Of a stretch of DNA of 64,000 nt, positions 37,233 through 45,968 are shown in pieces. Origin of the DNA: Actinobacillus indolicus (lineage in GTDB: Bacteria; Pseudomonadota; Gammaproteobacteria; Enterobacterales; Pasteurellaceae); the NCBI RefSeq assembly GCF_004519515.1, contig NZ_CP038145.1, forward strand, positions 1,260,001-1,324,000, read 5' to 3'. Numbering within the stretch: the first letter of the stretch is position 1; the number at the start of each line of letters is the position of its first letter. The notes below the pieces were generated by a model. The model worked only from the letters and a program-made list of their open reading frames with translations, did not search any database and had not been told where the DNA came from. The translations under genes were made by a program, and so were the position numbers.

Positions 37233-37679
37233 ATGATGAAAAGCATCTTATTGTTAAATGGTCCAAACCTAAATATGCTCGGCAAACGTGAACCGCATAT
37301 CTACGGCTCACAAACGCTGTCTGATATTGAACAACATTTAAAACAACAAGCAGAAGTACAAGGCTTTGCGTTTGACTATTTTCAAGCAAATGGCGAAGAA
37401 CCTTTGATTAATCGGATTCATCAAGGCTTTCAAAAGGTTGATTTTATCATTATCAACCCTGGTGCGTTTACTCATACCAGCGTTGCCTTGCGTGATGCCT
37501 TGTTGTCGGTTGCCATTCCTTTTGTTGAAGTTCATTTATCCAATGTACACGCCCGTGAGCCTTTCCGCCATCATTCCTATTTAAGTGATGTTGCAAAAGG
37601 TGTGATTTGTGGGTTAGGAACAAAAGGTTACGATTATGCTTTAGATTATGCTATTCAGTTTTTAAAGAATGGGAAATAA
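37233..37679 (+). CDS. aroQ: 3-dehydroquinate dehydratase, type II
   Basis: 148 residues (ATG 37233 or 37236). Third step of the shikimate pathway. The N-terminal [20 protein letters not shown] with the catalytic Tyr, then [17 protein letters not shown] and [18 protein letters not shown], are diagnostic. It stands before accB as in many Proteobacteria. Confidence 0.97.
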   Translation: MMKSILLLNGPNLNMLGKREPHIYGSQTLSDIEQHLKQQAEVQGFAFDYFQANGEEPLINRIHQGFQKVDFIIINPGAFTHTSVALRDALLSVAIPFVEVHLSNVHAREPFRHHSYLSDVAKGVICGLGTKGYDYALDYAIQFLKNGK

Positions 37680-37820
37680 ACCCACTTTTTGTTGTCTGAA
37701 GTAAAAAGAGAAAAACTGAACTGCTACGATCAGTGGCAAATTTGCTAACAAATCCATCATTTTTGTAAGATTTTCGTCGCAAATTCATAAAAATTCAGGT
37801 AATCTACGCGCAATTTTTCA

Positions 37821-37840
37821 CTGTACAATTCTGTACAGAT
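37821..37840. promoter_or_regulatory. 10-bp direct repeat upstream of accB
   Basis: CTGTACAATT and CTGTACAGAT stand head to tail. Each contains the palindrome TGTACA, one helical turn apart, 33 bp before accB. Possible regulator site; no other support. Confidence 0.35.
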
Positions 37841-37872
37841 TCTTTTATTTTATTATCACAACGGATCTCACT

Positions 37873-38340
37873 ATGGATATTCGCAAAATCAAAAAACTTA
37901 TCGAATTAGTAGAAGAATCAGGCATCACTGAATTAGAAGTGTCTGAAGAAGAAGGTACAGTACGCATTAGCCGTGCAGCTCCAGCGATTGCACCTGCTAC
38001 AGTACAATATGTTGCAGCGCCACAAGCAACTCCAGCGCCTGTAGCTACGCCAGCACCAGTTGCTACACCGTCTGCAGCAACTCCAGCACCAACTGCGGAA
38101 GTTTCAGGACATGCAGTACTTTCTCCAATGGTAGGAACATTCTATCGTAGCCCAAGCCCTGAAGCTGCGCCATTTGTTGAAGTCGGTAAAACAGTAAAAG
38201 TCGGTGATGCACTCTGTATCGTTGAAGCGATGAAAATGATGAACCGTATTGAGTCTGATAAAGCGGGTGTGATCAAAGCGATCCTAGTAAACGACGGCGA
38301 AGCGGTTGAATTCGATCAAAAACTCTTCATTATTGAATAA
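37873..38340 (+). CDS. accB: Biotin carboxyl carrier protein of acetyl-CoA carboxylase
   Basis: 155 residues. The N-terminal [18 protein letters not shown], an Ala/Pro/Thr-rich linker (about 36-78) with repeated ATPAP-like units, and the biotinyl domain with EAMKMMN (biotin on the first Lys) follow the usual plan. It supplies carboxybiotin for malonyl-CoA synthesis with AccC. Confidence 0.97.
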   Translation: MDIRKIKKLIELVEESGITELEVSEEEGTVRISRAAPAIAPATVQYVAAPQATPAPVATPAPVATPSAATPAPTAEVSGHAVLSPMVGTFYRSPSPEAAPFVEVGKTVKVGDALCIVEAMKMMNRIESDKAGVIKAILVNDGEAVEFDQKLFIIE

Positions 38341-38350
38341 TTCATCTCTT

Positions 38351-38398
38351 ACAAGCGGTCAGATTATTGCAAAATTTTGCAAAAAAGTGACCGCTTGT
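38351..38398 (+). terminator. Inverted uptake-signal pair between accB and accC
   Basis: ACAAGCGGTC (38351-38360) faces GACCGCTTGT (38389-38398), with internal TTGCAAAA/TTTTGCAA symmetry. It could attenuate transcription from accB into accC. Confidence 0.65.
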
Positions 38399-38418
38399 TC
38401 AACGAAGGACATAGTTTT

Positions 38419-39762
38419 ATGTTAGAAAAAGTTGTCATTGCAAACCGTGGCGAAATTGCGTTACGTATTTTGCGTGCTTGCCGTGAATTAGGTATCAAAA
38501 CAGTAGCAGTCCATTCAACCGCAGACCGTGAGTTGAAACACGTTCTTCTTGCGGATGAAACGGTATGTATTGGGCCTGCTCCATCAACCAAAAGTTACTT
38601 AAACATACCTGCGATTATTGCAGCCGCAGAAGTAACTGGCGCCGATGCGATCCACCCTGGTTATGGTTTCTTGTCTGAAAATGCCAATTTCGCGGAACAG
38701 GTTGAAAAATCAGGTTTTACCTTTATTGGCCCAACTGCCGATGTGATTCGTTTAATGGGCGACAAAGTTTCTGCTATCAATGCGATGAAAAAAGCAGGCG
38801 TACCTTGTGTGCCAGGTTCAGATGGTCCTGTAGGTTCTGATGTTGCAAAAAATAAAGAAATCGCTAAGCGTATTGGCTACCCTGTAATTATCAAAGCCTC
38901 TGGTGGCGGTGGCGGTCGTGGTATGCGCGTGGTTCATCATGAAAAAGATTTAGAAGAATCTATTGCGATGACCAAAGCAGAAGCAAAAGCAGCCTTCAAT
39001 AACGATATGGTTTATATGGAAAAATACCTTGAAAATCCACGCCATATCGAAATCCAAGTGCTTGCAGATACACACGGTAATGCGGTTTATTTAGCAGAGC
39101 GTGATTGCTCTATGCAACGTCGCCATCAAAAAGTGGTGGAAGAAGCGCCAGCTCCAGGCATTACCCCTGAATTACGTAAGTTTATTGGTGAACGTTGTGC
39201 CAATGCGTGCCGTGAAATCGGCTATCGCGGTGCAGGTACATTTGAATTCTTATTTGAAAATGGCGAGTTTTATTTCATTGAAATGAATACCCGTTTACAA
39301 GTAGAACACCCTGTGACAGAAATGATTACAGGTATTGACCTTGTCAAAGAACAGCTCCGTGTTGCTGCAGGTTTACCAATTTCAGTTAAACAAGAAGATA
39401 TTAAAGTGCGTGGCCACGCAATTGAGTGTCGTATCAATGCAGAAGATCCAGCGACCTTCTTACCTTCACCAGGTAAAATCACCCGCTTACACGTTCCAGG
39501 TGGTTTAGGTGTTCGTTGGGATTCTCACATTTATGCAGGCTATTCTGTTCCTCCGCATTATGATTCAATGATTGGTAAATTGATTACTTTTGCTGAAAAT
39601 CGTGATATTGCAATTCGTCGTATGGAAAATGCGTTATCAGAAACTATTGTTGAAGGAATTAAAACGAATATTCCTCTTCATAAACAGATTCTTTCTGATG
39701 AGAACTTCTGCAAAGGTGGAACAAATATCCACTATCTTGAGAAGAAACTGGGATTGAAATAG
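38419..39762 (+). CDS. accC: Biotin carboxylase subunit of acetyl-CoA carboxylase
   Basis: 447 residues from ATG 38419 ([17 protein letters not shown]). The frame opens at 38377 inside the uptake-signal hairpin, so the later start is right. The ATP-grasp loop [14 protein letters not shown], the [27 protein letters not shown] core and the C-terminal domain are complete. It carboxylates the biotin of AccB. Confidence 0.97.
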   Translation: MLEKVVIANRGEIALRILRACRELGIKTVAVHSTADRELKHVLLADETVCIGPAPSTKSYLNIPAIIAAAEVTGADAIHPGYGFLSENANFAEQVEKSGFTFIGPTADVIRLMGDKVSAINAMKKAGVPCVPGSDGPVGSDVAKNKEIAKRIGYPVIIKASGGGGGRGMRVVHHEKDLEESIAMTKAEAKAAFNNDMVYMEKYLENPRHIEIQVLADTHGNAVYLAERDCSMQRRHQKVVEEAPAPGITPELRKFIGERCANACREIGYRGAGTFEFLFENGEFYFIEMNTRLQVEHPVTEMITGIDLVKEQLRVAAGLPISVKQEDIKVRGHAIECRINAEDPATFLPSPGKITRLHVPGGLGVRWDSHIYAGYSVPPHYDSMIGKLITFAENRDIAIRRMENALSETIVEGIKTNIPLHKQILSDENFCKGGTNIHYLEKKLGLK

Positions 39763-39774
39763 TTTTATCTCATA

Positions 39775-39807
39775 AAAATAGCGCTTAATCAGCGCTATTT
39801 TTTTATA
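39775..39807 (+). terminator. Terminator of accC
   Basis: AAATAGCGCT, loop TAATC, AGCGCTATTT, followed by TTTTT. Confidence 0.88.
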
Positions 39808-39820
39808 AAAAGTTAATTAA

Positions 39821-39848
39821 ATCCACTTTAACATCCATTAAAGTGGAT
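39821..39848 (-). terminator. Hairpin at the end of the esterase gene
   Basis: ATCCACTTTA (39821-39830), 8-base loop, TAAAGTGGAT (39839-39848), 35 bp after the minus-strand stop at 39884. Confidence 0.6.
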
Positions 39849-39883
39849 GATACAAGCGGTGAGTTATCACTTAAATTTTACCA

Positions 39884-41425
39884 TTATTTCGTGATGCTAT
39901 CCGTCCATTTAAATAACTCATCTAAGTCATAATCCCCAGAATGTGGAACCCCCCAAGGCGTTTCATAATCAACCTGTTTACCTGCCATATTGAGCTTAAC
40001 AGCCAAAATAGCAGCGATTGCATGAGATGTATCACGATCTGATGTACCTACACGAATACGCCAATGCTCTGCAGCTTTAGGATTTTCGATGTAATTCATT
40101 GCATTCATCATTTTGATGATATGAGCATCTGCCATACCGCCTTTAGTGGTACTACGTTCAAGGGCGTAAGAAGTAAAATGTTGATTATTGACGGTTTCCG
40201 TTCCAAATAGGTTATTTTCGCCTGTGCTTAAGTCGAAAGCATCAAAAGCAGGAGGGGACTTCATTCGTTTTTCTGAATGAATATAGCCACTCCAATCCAT
40301 GTCAGAAACACCATCTTTACTTAAAGTAAGCCACGATTTATCACTTAAATCTGTACCATTTTTACGAGCGGTATCGGCGGCTCTCACAATCACGTGTTTG
40401 ACATACTCTTTAAAAGATCCGTTTCCTTCTTTATCAAGAGTAAGCGAATTGCCTTTTTCATCTTTTAAGTTCAGGCTATTAACATAAGCTGGAAATGCGG
40501 CTTTTAATTCATCCGATGTTTTAATCTGCTCTGTAGTTAACTCTCCTTCAATTTTAGGCATAGGTTTTGAGCGATCATTAAATGTCGTTGCATTTAGCTT
40601 GCTCATATCCATACGGCTAAATTGATTTAAGCCATTAAATTCCCATTCATAGGCACTATCAGCATGCTCTAAGTTGGTAATTGGGCAATAAGCAGATACG
40701 GCAAAAATTGCATCGCTGGCTTCTGCTGCGCCAACCTGTTTGAAATATTCAGCATAATCTACGTGATCACCGCTAGCACCAAGTAAAGCCGATAAAGCAC
40801 CGCCTGCACTTGTACCATTTGAAATAATTTTATTCGCATCACCAGCCATACGTGCATCATTAAAATGTAAATAGCGGACAGCCGATTTTAAGTCAATAAT
40901 TACCGCTGGAGCTTTACCTGTATATTTACCATCTTTTTCAAGGGTTCGATCACTGGCCCCAACACTTGCAACGACATAGCCCTTAGAGAGAGCTGTCACA
41001 ATCGCGTTTGGTTTATCTGCATTTGAGCCAAAACCTTTCTTATCATAGGTTGCTGCTTTTGCAGGCATATAACCTCCAACCGCATTCGGTAAGAAAATTG
41101 GAGCGGTGTTAACATTAAATCCGTTTATTGAACCACCGTTAAAGTAGGCTTCAGGAACATATAAGTTAATGGTTTGATAATCAGGCTCTAGTGGATTTTT
41201 GACATACACAATCTTCTCAAAAGCACGGAATTTAATCATTTCACCATTGATAACGGTTTCTAAGCTACGGTAATTTTTATCATCGAATTCAAGCTGATAG
41301 CCATCTTGAGTTTGATTAAAATAAGGCAGATTAGCTAATGGATCTGGCTGTGAAGGTGGTGCTGCAAAGACTGTGGATACAAAACAGGCCATAAGAAGTG
41401 TAGTTAATTTATTGAGTTTCATCAT
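39884..41425 (-). CDS. Secreted tannase-like alpha/beta hydrolase
   Basis: 513 residues from the ATG at 41425 (GGAG six bases before). A signal peptide ends near VFAAPPS. The nucleophile elbow NGTSAGGALSALLG fits G-x-S-x-G (about residues 196-206). A lid-like insert follows, and the C-terminal part has RVGTSDRDTSHAIA with a possible catalytic Asp and PHSGDYD with a possible His. This pattern recalls subtype-B bacterial tannases, which cut galloyl esters. The substrate is not proven. It stands alone with its own terminator. Confidence 0.72.
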   Translation of the reverse strand: MMKLNKLTTLLMACFVSTVFAAPPSQPDPLANLPYFNQTQDGYQLEFDDKNYRSLETVINGEMIKFRAFEKIVYVKNPLEPDYQTINLYVPEAYFNGGSINGFNVNTAPIFLPNAVGGYMPAKAATYDKKGFGSNADKPNAIVTALSKGYVVASVGASDRTLEKDGKYTGKAPAVIIDLKSAVRYLHFNDARMAGDANKIISNGTSAGGALSALLGASGDHVDYAEYFKQVGAAEASDAIFAVSAYCPITNLEHADSAYEWEFNGLNQFSRMDMSKLNATTFNDRSKPMPKIEGELTTEQIKTSDELKAAFPAYVNSLNLKDEKGNSLTLDKEGNGSFKEYVKHVIVRAADTARKNGTDLSDKSWLTLSKDGVSDMDWSGYIHSEKRMKSPPAFDAFDLSTGENNLFGTETVNNQHFTSYALERSTTKGGMADAHIIKMMNAMNYIENPKAAEHWRIRVGTSDRDTSHAIAAILAVKLNMAGKQVDYETPWGVPHSGDYDLDELFKWTDSITK

Positions 41426-41600
41426 GCTCTCCAAATGTAAAATAATCTTTATATATGACAAAAGAATCAGAAAAATGTTTCTATCTTAGTATAAATCTAT
41501 ATATATCGAATGGAAACGAATCTTCTAATAACTTGTCATAGTAAATGCATCTTATGTGCATATTTTTTATTTTACTATTTCGGAAAGCAAAGGAATTTAT

Positions 41601-41765
41601 ATGAAAAAAGTATTTTCATTAGCGACAGTCGCAATTGCAGTATTTGCATTAAGTGCTTGTTGTGGGCCTTGGGGCTGGGGACCTGGCGGTCATGGTGGCA
41701 GTCAAGGTAGCCATGGAGGCGGTCAAGGTGGAATGCAGATGCAAAAAGGTCCAAACGATCGCTAA
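41601..41765 (+). CDS. Small Gly/His-rich lipoprotein
   Basis: 54 residues from ATG 41601 with AAAGGAATT upstream. A signal peptide ends in a lipobox LSAC with a Cys-Cys pair. The mature 35 residues are rich in Gly, His, Trp and Gln (GGHGGSQGSHGGGQGG), which suggests metal binding, though no family is known to me. An uptake-signal hairpin terminator follows. Confidence 0.7.
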   Translation: MKKVFSLATVAIAVFALSACCGPWGWGPGGHGGSQGSHGGGQGGMQMQKGPNDR

Positions 41766-41774
41766 CTTCTAATA

Positions 41775-41820
41775 CAAGCGGTCAGATCGTCGCAAAATTT
41801 TGCAATCATCTGACCGCTTG
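41775..41820. terminator. Inverted uptake-signal pair (bidirectional terminator)
   Basis: CAAGCGGTCAGAT (41775-41787) is complementary to ATCTGACCGCTTG (41808-41820), with TTTTGC/GCAAAA between. It separates the convergent small lipoprotein and rhodanese genes. Confidence 0.75.
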
Positions 41821-41830
41821 ATCATTTCTA

Positions 41831-43162
41831 TTAATTTTTACTATCCGGCTTCGCCATATTATTCGGCGCGCCTTTCTGTACAGGGAAGGTTGAGTCCATC
41901 TGCCACGCATTCCAGCCACCGTCATAAACGTAGGTATCTTTCCAGCCTGCTAATTGGGTCATAAACCAAGATACCCCTGCTCGCCAGCCTGTGCCGCAGT
42001 AGAATGCAAGTTGATCGCCTTGGTTGATGTTTTGTCCTTTCCAAAGTGCGAAGATTTCATTTGGGTTACGCAGTGTGCCGTCAAGGTCGTAATAATCCGC
42101 CATATTGGACGAGTCGCTACCTGCAAAGCCCCAAATTGCCCCCTGTGGTTCGCCTTTACCCGGAATGTAGTCATAACCGCTGATTTTGCCCGTGTATTCG
42201 TCCCACGCTCGGTTGCTGATTAATTTCAAGCCTTGTTGCTGACGAGCCATCGCATCTGCCGGCATTGAGATGTTGATCTGTGGATTAACCGGAATAACTG
42301 CACCAAACTCGCTGACCGGAGTTGGGGTATTAACGGTCGTCTCTGCTGGGAAGCCTGCTTTTGTCCAAGTGGCAAAATTGCCGTTTAACACTCGTACATC
42401 TTCCACACCAGCCCATTTTAACGCCCAGAAAATGCGGTAAGCGGCGAGTTGGTTATCAGAATAAAGAATAATGGTTTTGTTTTTGTTAATTCCTGCATTG
42501 AGTAAGTTTTGCTCAATTACTTTCGGCTCAGATAAGTTCCATACCGGATCGTTTTCTACCCAGTCTGTGTTGAAGTGGAACGCCCCCGGAATATGCTGTT
42601 TGTAGCTTTCCGCTTTTTCAACAGGTCCCCAACCAACGTGGAATACCATAAAATCGTTGTTAGCGTAGGTTTCAGGTTTTTCACCTTTGATCACCGCATT
42701 GACCCATTCAGGCGATACGCTGTATTGGAAATTCGGGAAGGCTTCAAGTGGCTTATCGCTGTTTGCGTACTCTTTGAACGCTTTAAATTCACGCACTTTA
42801 TAACCTTTGTCGGCAAATTTTTTGCTTAAACAGCTCAGTTGCTCCGCATTGGTATCGTAAAACACCACGGTTTTCTCTTTGCTGATCCCTTTGTTTTTAG
42901 CAAATGTTTCAAATTTGTCATCGGCAATTTGTGGCAACCAGTCGCAACGGAATTGCACCGCCCCTTTAATATGTCCGCCACGTTTGGCATCGCCATCTTT
43001 AAAGCCGTTATAAAGGCTGTCTTGGCGACCATCAACCACCACAAATTCAGGGTTGTCTAGATTTTTTACCAGTTCATCAATGCCGATTTCTTTCACCGAC
43101 TTGTCGTCACAAGCGGTCAAAAAAGCCAAAGAAGTTGCAAGTAAAGTAAGTTTGAGTTTCAT
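41831..43162 (-). CDS. Rhodanese-type sulfurtransferase lipoprotein (copy 2)
   Basis: 443 residues with a lipobox (LTAC, Cys18), so periplasmic and lipid-anchored. It holds at least two rhodanese folds. The last carries the active loop CGTGWRAGVSW, in which Cys accepts sulfane sulfur. Other Cys sites (FRCDWLP, EQLSCLS) are outside a standard loop. It is a close tandem paralogue of 43239-44606 and lies downstream of a YeeE/YedE transporter, so thiosulfate or sulfane-sulfur handling is likely. Confidence 0.88.
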   Translation of the reverse strand: MKLKLTLLATSLAFLTACDDKSVKEIGIDELVKNLDNPEFVVVDGRQDSLYNGFKDGDAKRGGHIKGAVQFRCDWLPQIADDKFETFAKNKGISKEKTVVFYDTNAEQLSCLSKKFADKGYKVREFKAFKEYANSDKPLEAFPNFQYSVSPEWVNAVIKGEKPETYANNDFMVFHVGWGPVEKAESYKQHIPGAFHFNTDWVENDPVWNLSEPKVIEQNLLNAGINKNKTIILYSDNQLAAYRIFWALKWAGVEDVRVLNGNFATWTKAGFPAETTVNTPTPVSEFGAVIPVNPQINISMPADAMARQQQGLKLISNRAWDEYTGKISGYDYIPGKGEPQGAIWGFAGSDSSNMADYYDLDGTLRNPNEIFALWKGQNINQGDQLAFYCGTGWRAGVSWFMTQLAGWKDTYVYDGGWNAWQMDSTFPVQKGAPNNMAKPDSKN

Positions 43163-43207
43163 AGGGTTTCCTTTTGTTTTTTAATAAATCATTGCCACGA
43201 AACAAGC

Positions 43208-43230
43208 TCCCCTCTTTGCTAAAGAGGGGA
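43208..43230. repeat. REP-like hairpin between the rhodanese genes
   Basis: TCCCCTCTTT, loop GCT, AAAGAGGGGA: a perfect 10-bp stem. A T-run follows only on the plus side. Confidence 0.6.
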
Positions 43231-43238
43231 ATATTTTT

Positions 43239-44606
43239 TTAACTCCGACACGAATTGCCTTTTTTCAACATTCTGCCGGCGTCATTTTTGGCATCGGGTT
43301 TTACAACGTCGTTGGGAACGCCTTTTTGTACAGGCAATTTGGTCATCTGCCACGCATTCCAACCGCCGTCATAAACCGCCGTATTTTGCCAGCCGAGCAG
43401 TTGGGTCATAAACCACGGTACGGACGCTCGCCAGCCTGTTCCGCAATAGAACGCCAGTTGATCGCCCTGTTGAATATGCTGACTTTGCCACAGTGCTACG
43501 ATCTCTTTCGGGTTACGCAAGGTGTCATCAGGGTCGTAAAAATCTGCCACATTTGACGGTGCCGTTCCTGAAAAGCCCCAAATCGCTCCCTGCGGTTCGC
43601 CTGTTGCTTGAATATGTTCATCACCGCTCACTTCGCCGATAAACTCTTCCCACGCCCTTGTGCTAACGAGCTTCAAGCCTCGTTGCTGACGGGCGTAAGC
43701 CTGTTCAGGTTGGCTGATGTTGATCTGCGGATTAGCCGGAATGGTTGTGCCGAACTCCGTTTCAGGCAGTGGCAGATTGACTTTGGTTTCCGTTGGAAAA
43801 CCTGCGTCCATCCAAGTGGCAAGATTGCCGTTTAACACTCGTACATCTTCCACTCCAGCCCATTTCAACGCCCAAAACACACGATAGGCGGCAAGTGGAT
43901 TATCAGAATAAAGCACGATAGTTTTATCCTTGGTGATCCCGTGTTGTAACAGGTTTTGCTCAATTTGTTGCGGATTGGCAAGGTTATAGACAGGGGCTTC
44001 ACCTTCCACCCAGTCCGTATCGAAATGGTAAGCTCCGACAATATGTTGCGTGTAGGCTTTGGCTTTTTCGAGCGTTCCCCACGACACTTCAAACAGCATA
44101 AATTGGTCGTTGTGGTAAGTTTCAGGTTGCTCCCCCTGCATTAAAGCGTACAGCCATTCGGGCGAAACGCTATATTGGAAATGAGGAAAACTGTCTAATG
44201 GATAACCGGCATTGGCATAGCTGATAAAGTCGCTAAAAGTGCGAACTTTGTAGCCTTTTGCATTAAATTCTGCCGAAATGCAAGCTGATTCGTCAGAGTT
44301 GCTATCGTAAATCACTAAGGTTTTCTGCTTGCTGATCCCTTTGGCTTCGGCAAAACTGTCGAACTTATCGGCTTCAATCCGTTCAAACCAGTTACAACGA
44401 AATTGAATAGCCCCTTTGATATGTCCGCCACGGCTGGCGTGTTTCTCTTTAAAGCCGTTATACAGGCTGTCGTTACGGCTATCAATAATGATATAGTCAG
44501 GATTATCAAGGTTCGCCAGTAGTTCTGCCGTATCGATTGTCTTGACTACATTGTCGTTACAAGCGGTCAGAAAGAGAGAAAAAATTGCAAAAAGTGTTTT
44601 TTTCAT
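43239..44606 (-). CDS. Rhodanese-type sulfurtransferase lipoprotein (copy 1)
   Basis: 455 residues, lipobox LTAC (Cys16), same architecture as the neighbour, with CGTGWRASVPW in the last rhodanese domain. Long identical stretches (WALKWAGVEDVRVLNGN, NPQINIS) show a recent duplication. The extra C-terminal tail ends NDAGRMLKKGNSCRS. It lies 61 bp after the transporter gene, same strand. Confidence 0.88.
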   Translation of the reverse strand: MKKTLFAIFSLFLTACNDNVVKTIDTAELLANLDNPDYIIIDSRNDSLYNGFKEKHASRGGHIKGAIQFRCNWFERIEADKFDSFAEAKGISKQKTLVIYDSNSDESACISAEFNAKGYKVRTFSDFISYANAGYPLDSFPHFQYSVSPEWLYALMQGEQPETYHNDQFMLFEVSWGTLEKAKAYTQHIVGAYHFDTDWVEGEAPVYNLANPQQIEQNLLQHGITKDKTIVLYSDNPLAAYRVFWALKWAGVEDVRVLNGNLATWMDAGFPTETKVNLPLPETEFGTTIPANPQINISQPEQAYARQQRGLKLVSTRAWEEFIGEVSGDEHIQATGEPQGAIWGFSGTAPSNVADFYDPDDTLRNPKEIVALWQSQHIQQGDQLAFYCGTGWRASVPWFMTQLLGWQNTAVYDGGWNAWQMTKLPVQKGVPNDVVKPDAKNDAGRMLKKGNSCRS

Positions 44607-44622
44607 ATTCCCCCCACCCTAA

Positions 44623-44646
44623 CCCTCCCCCGTAAACGGGGGAGGG
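44623..44646. repeat. REP-like GC-rich hairpin
   Basis: CCCTCCCCCG, TAAA loop, CGGGGGAGGG: a perfect 10-bp stem, embedded in a longer C-rich run, 17 bp upstream of the rhodanese start. It resembles dispersed intergenic palindromes of many proteobacteria. Confidence 0.65.
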
Positions 44647-44667
44647 AATTTAGGCTGGTTTATTAAA

Positions 44668-45684
44668 TTAAATACGACATTGCGTTGGCTTAATAAAGTA
44701 AGTTGCAGTCCAACAGCCGAGCATAATCATCAGCGTAGCAAGCCAACCTTGCCACGAAAAATAAGCGGTTGAAACCAGCGAGTTGGTGATCGTACAACCG
44801 CCTGCAAGGCTGGCTCCGATCCCCATCAGAAAACCGCCAAGCATTCGTTGCATAATCGCTTTGGGTTCAGGCACACGGATTTCAAATTCCCCACTCAATT
44901 TTGCGGCAATAAAAGAGCCGAGCAAAATGCCGAGAACGAAATAAGTTCCCCAGTTAAGATAACGCTGTTGCCCGATCACGATATATTGCACTACATTGGC
45001 GGTCGGCACAGCAACACCATAGCCGTAAGCTCTGCCGTACTGCTCACTAACAAACCACGCTAACACGCCGAGCAGACCGATACATACGGCGGTGGCAAAA
45101 GGGTGCCAGTGTTTGGTAAAAATTCGATGGGAGATCACCGCTTGCGTCGGTTCTTTCGGGAATTGATAGCGTGGGTGTTTGATATGGTGAATAATCATTG
45201 CCAGTGTCATCAATACGAGAATGGCAACTAAAATCCACGGCGAAATGCCAAAAGTGCGGTGCATATTGTCAAGGTTTGACGTTTCCAGTAGTAACGGATT
45301 GACCCACTGCTTCAACGCCCCCGTTTGAGTTGCCGTCATTGTGAGGGCAAAACATACCAAGGCAATCCAACTACCAACTGCCCCTTCCCCAGTGCGAAAC
45401 CAACCACCGCTGGCACAGCAATTCGCCAAGATCATACCGATACCAAAAACAAAACCGCCTAACACTGTTGCTAACACAGGCATAGGAGTATTCGGAATGG
45501 TGATCAGCCCTAATTCACTTAAACTAAAAAATCCGATGGATTGAATGGACACCGCAATTAACAATGCGGTAAAAAAGCGGAAGTTTCGCTGGGTATAAAT
45601 GTTGCGAAAACCAGACACGAAGCAAAATTGCCCACGTTGTAAGAAAAAACCGAGAAGTATTCCGATAAAAAGACCACTGAACAT
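44668..45684 (-). CDS. YeeE/YedE-family sulfur transporter
   Basis: 338 residues, about nine TM helices. Family marks are the duplicated GFVFGIGMILANCCASGGWFR and GFLMGIGASLAGGCTITNS, each with Cys residues that relay thiosulfate in YeeE. It probably imports thiosulfate or a related sulfur species and feeds the two rhodanese lipoproteins encoded after it. Confidence 0.9.
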   Translation of the reverse strand: MFSGLFIGILLGFFLQRGQFCFVSGFRNIYTQRNFRFFTALLIAVSIQSIGFFSLSELGLITIPNTPMPVLATVLGGFVFGIGMILANCCASGGWFRTGEGAVGSWIALVCFALTMTATQTGALKQWVNPLLLETSNLDNMHRTFGISPWILVAILVLMTLAMIIHHIKHPRYQFPKEPTQAVISHRIFTKHWHPFATAVCIGLLGVLAWFVSEQYGRAYGYGVAVPTANVVQYIVIGQQRYLNWGTYFVLGILLGSFIAAKLSGEFEIRVPEPKAIMQRMLGGFLMGIGASLAGGCTITNSLVSTAYFSWQGWLATLMIMLGCWTATYFIKPTQCRI

Positions 45685-45810
45685 TGATTAAACCTTAATA
45701 CAAATGTTACGGAAATGTAGGTGTAATATTAGAACATAACTCTAACAAAAAATAAATGACAAATTATTTGCAAAATATTGACAAGATCTCACCGCTTGTA
45801 TGCCAAACAA

Positions 45811-45836
45811 AAAGGCTCACCTTTCGATGAGCCTTC
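45811..45836 (-). terminator. Terminator of the str operon (after tufA and the intron)
   Basis: On the minus strand GGCTCATC, GAAA, GGTGAGCC, TTTTT, the same as after tufB. It lies beyond the group II intron, so intron and str mRNA are one transcript. Confidence 0.88.
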
Positions 45837-45878
45837 TCTATTCGCTTTTAAGCTTAACGTTTCTATCAAATAATTAAT

Positions 45879-45953
45879 ATCGGGTAGCCAGATTGCATTA
45901 CTGCAACCTAGCCCCCTAAGAACTGTACAAGCAAATTTCTCTGCATACAGCTC
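45879..45953 (-). ncRNA. Group II intron domains V and VI
   Basis: Domain V is 34 bases at 45920-45953, starting GAGCTGTATGCAGAG, with a GAAA loop and ending TGTACAGTTC, with the AGC triad. Domain VI follows (about 45885-45918), ending CTACCCGAT, and should hold the branch A. The domain V form recalls chloroplast-like class introns. Confidence 0.88.
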
Positions 45954-45968
45954 AAGCCTTTCTATTAA

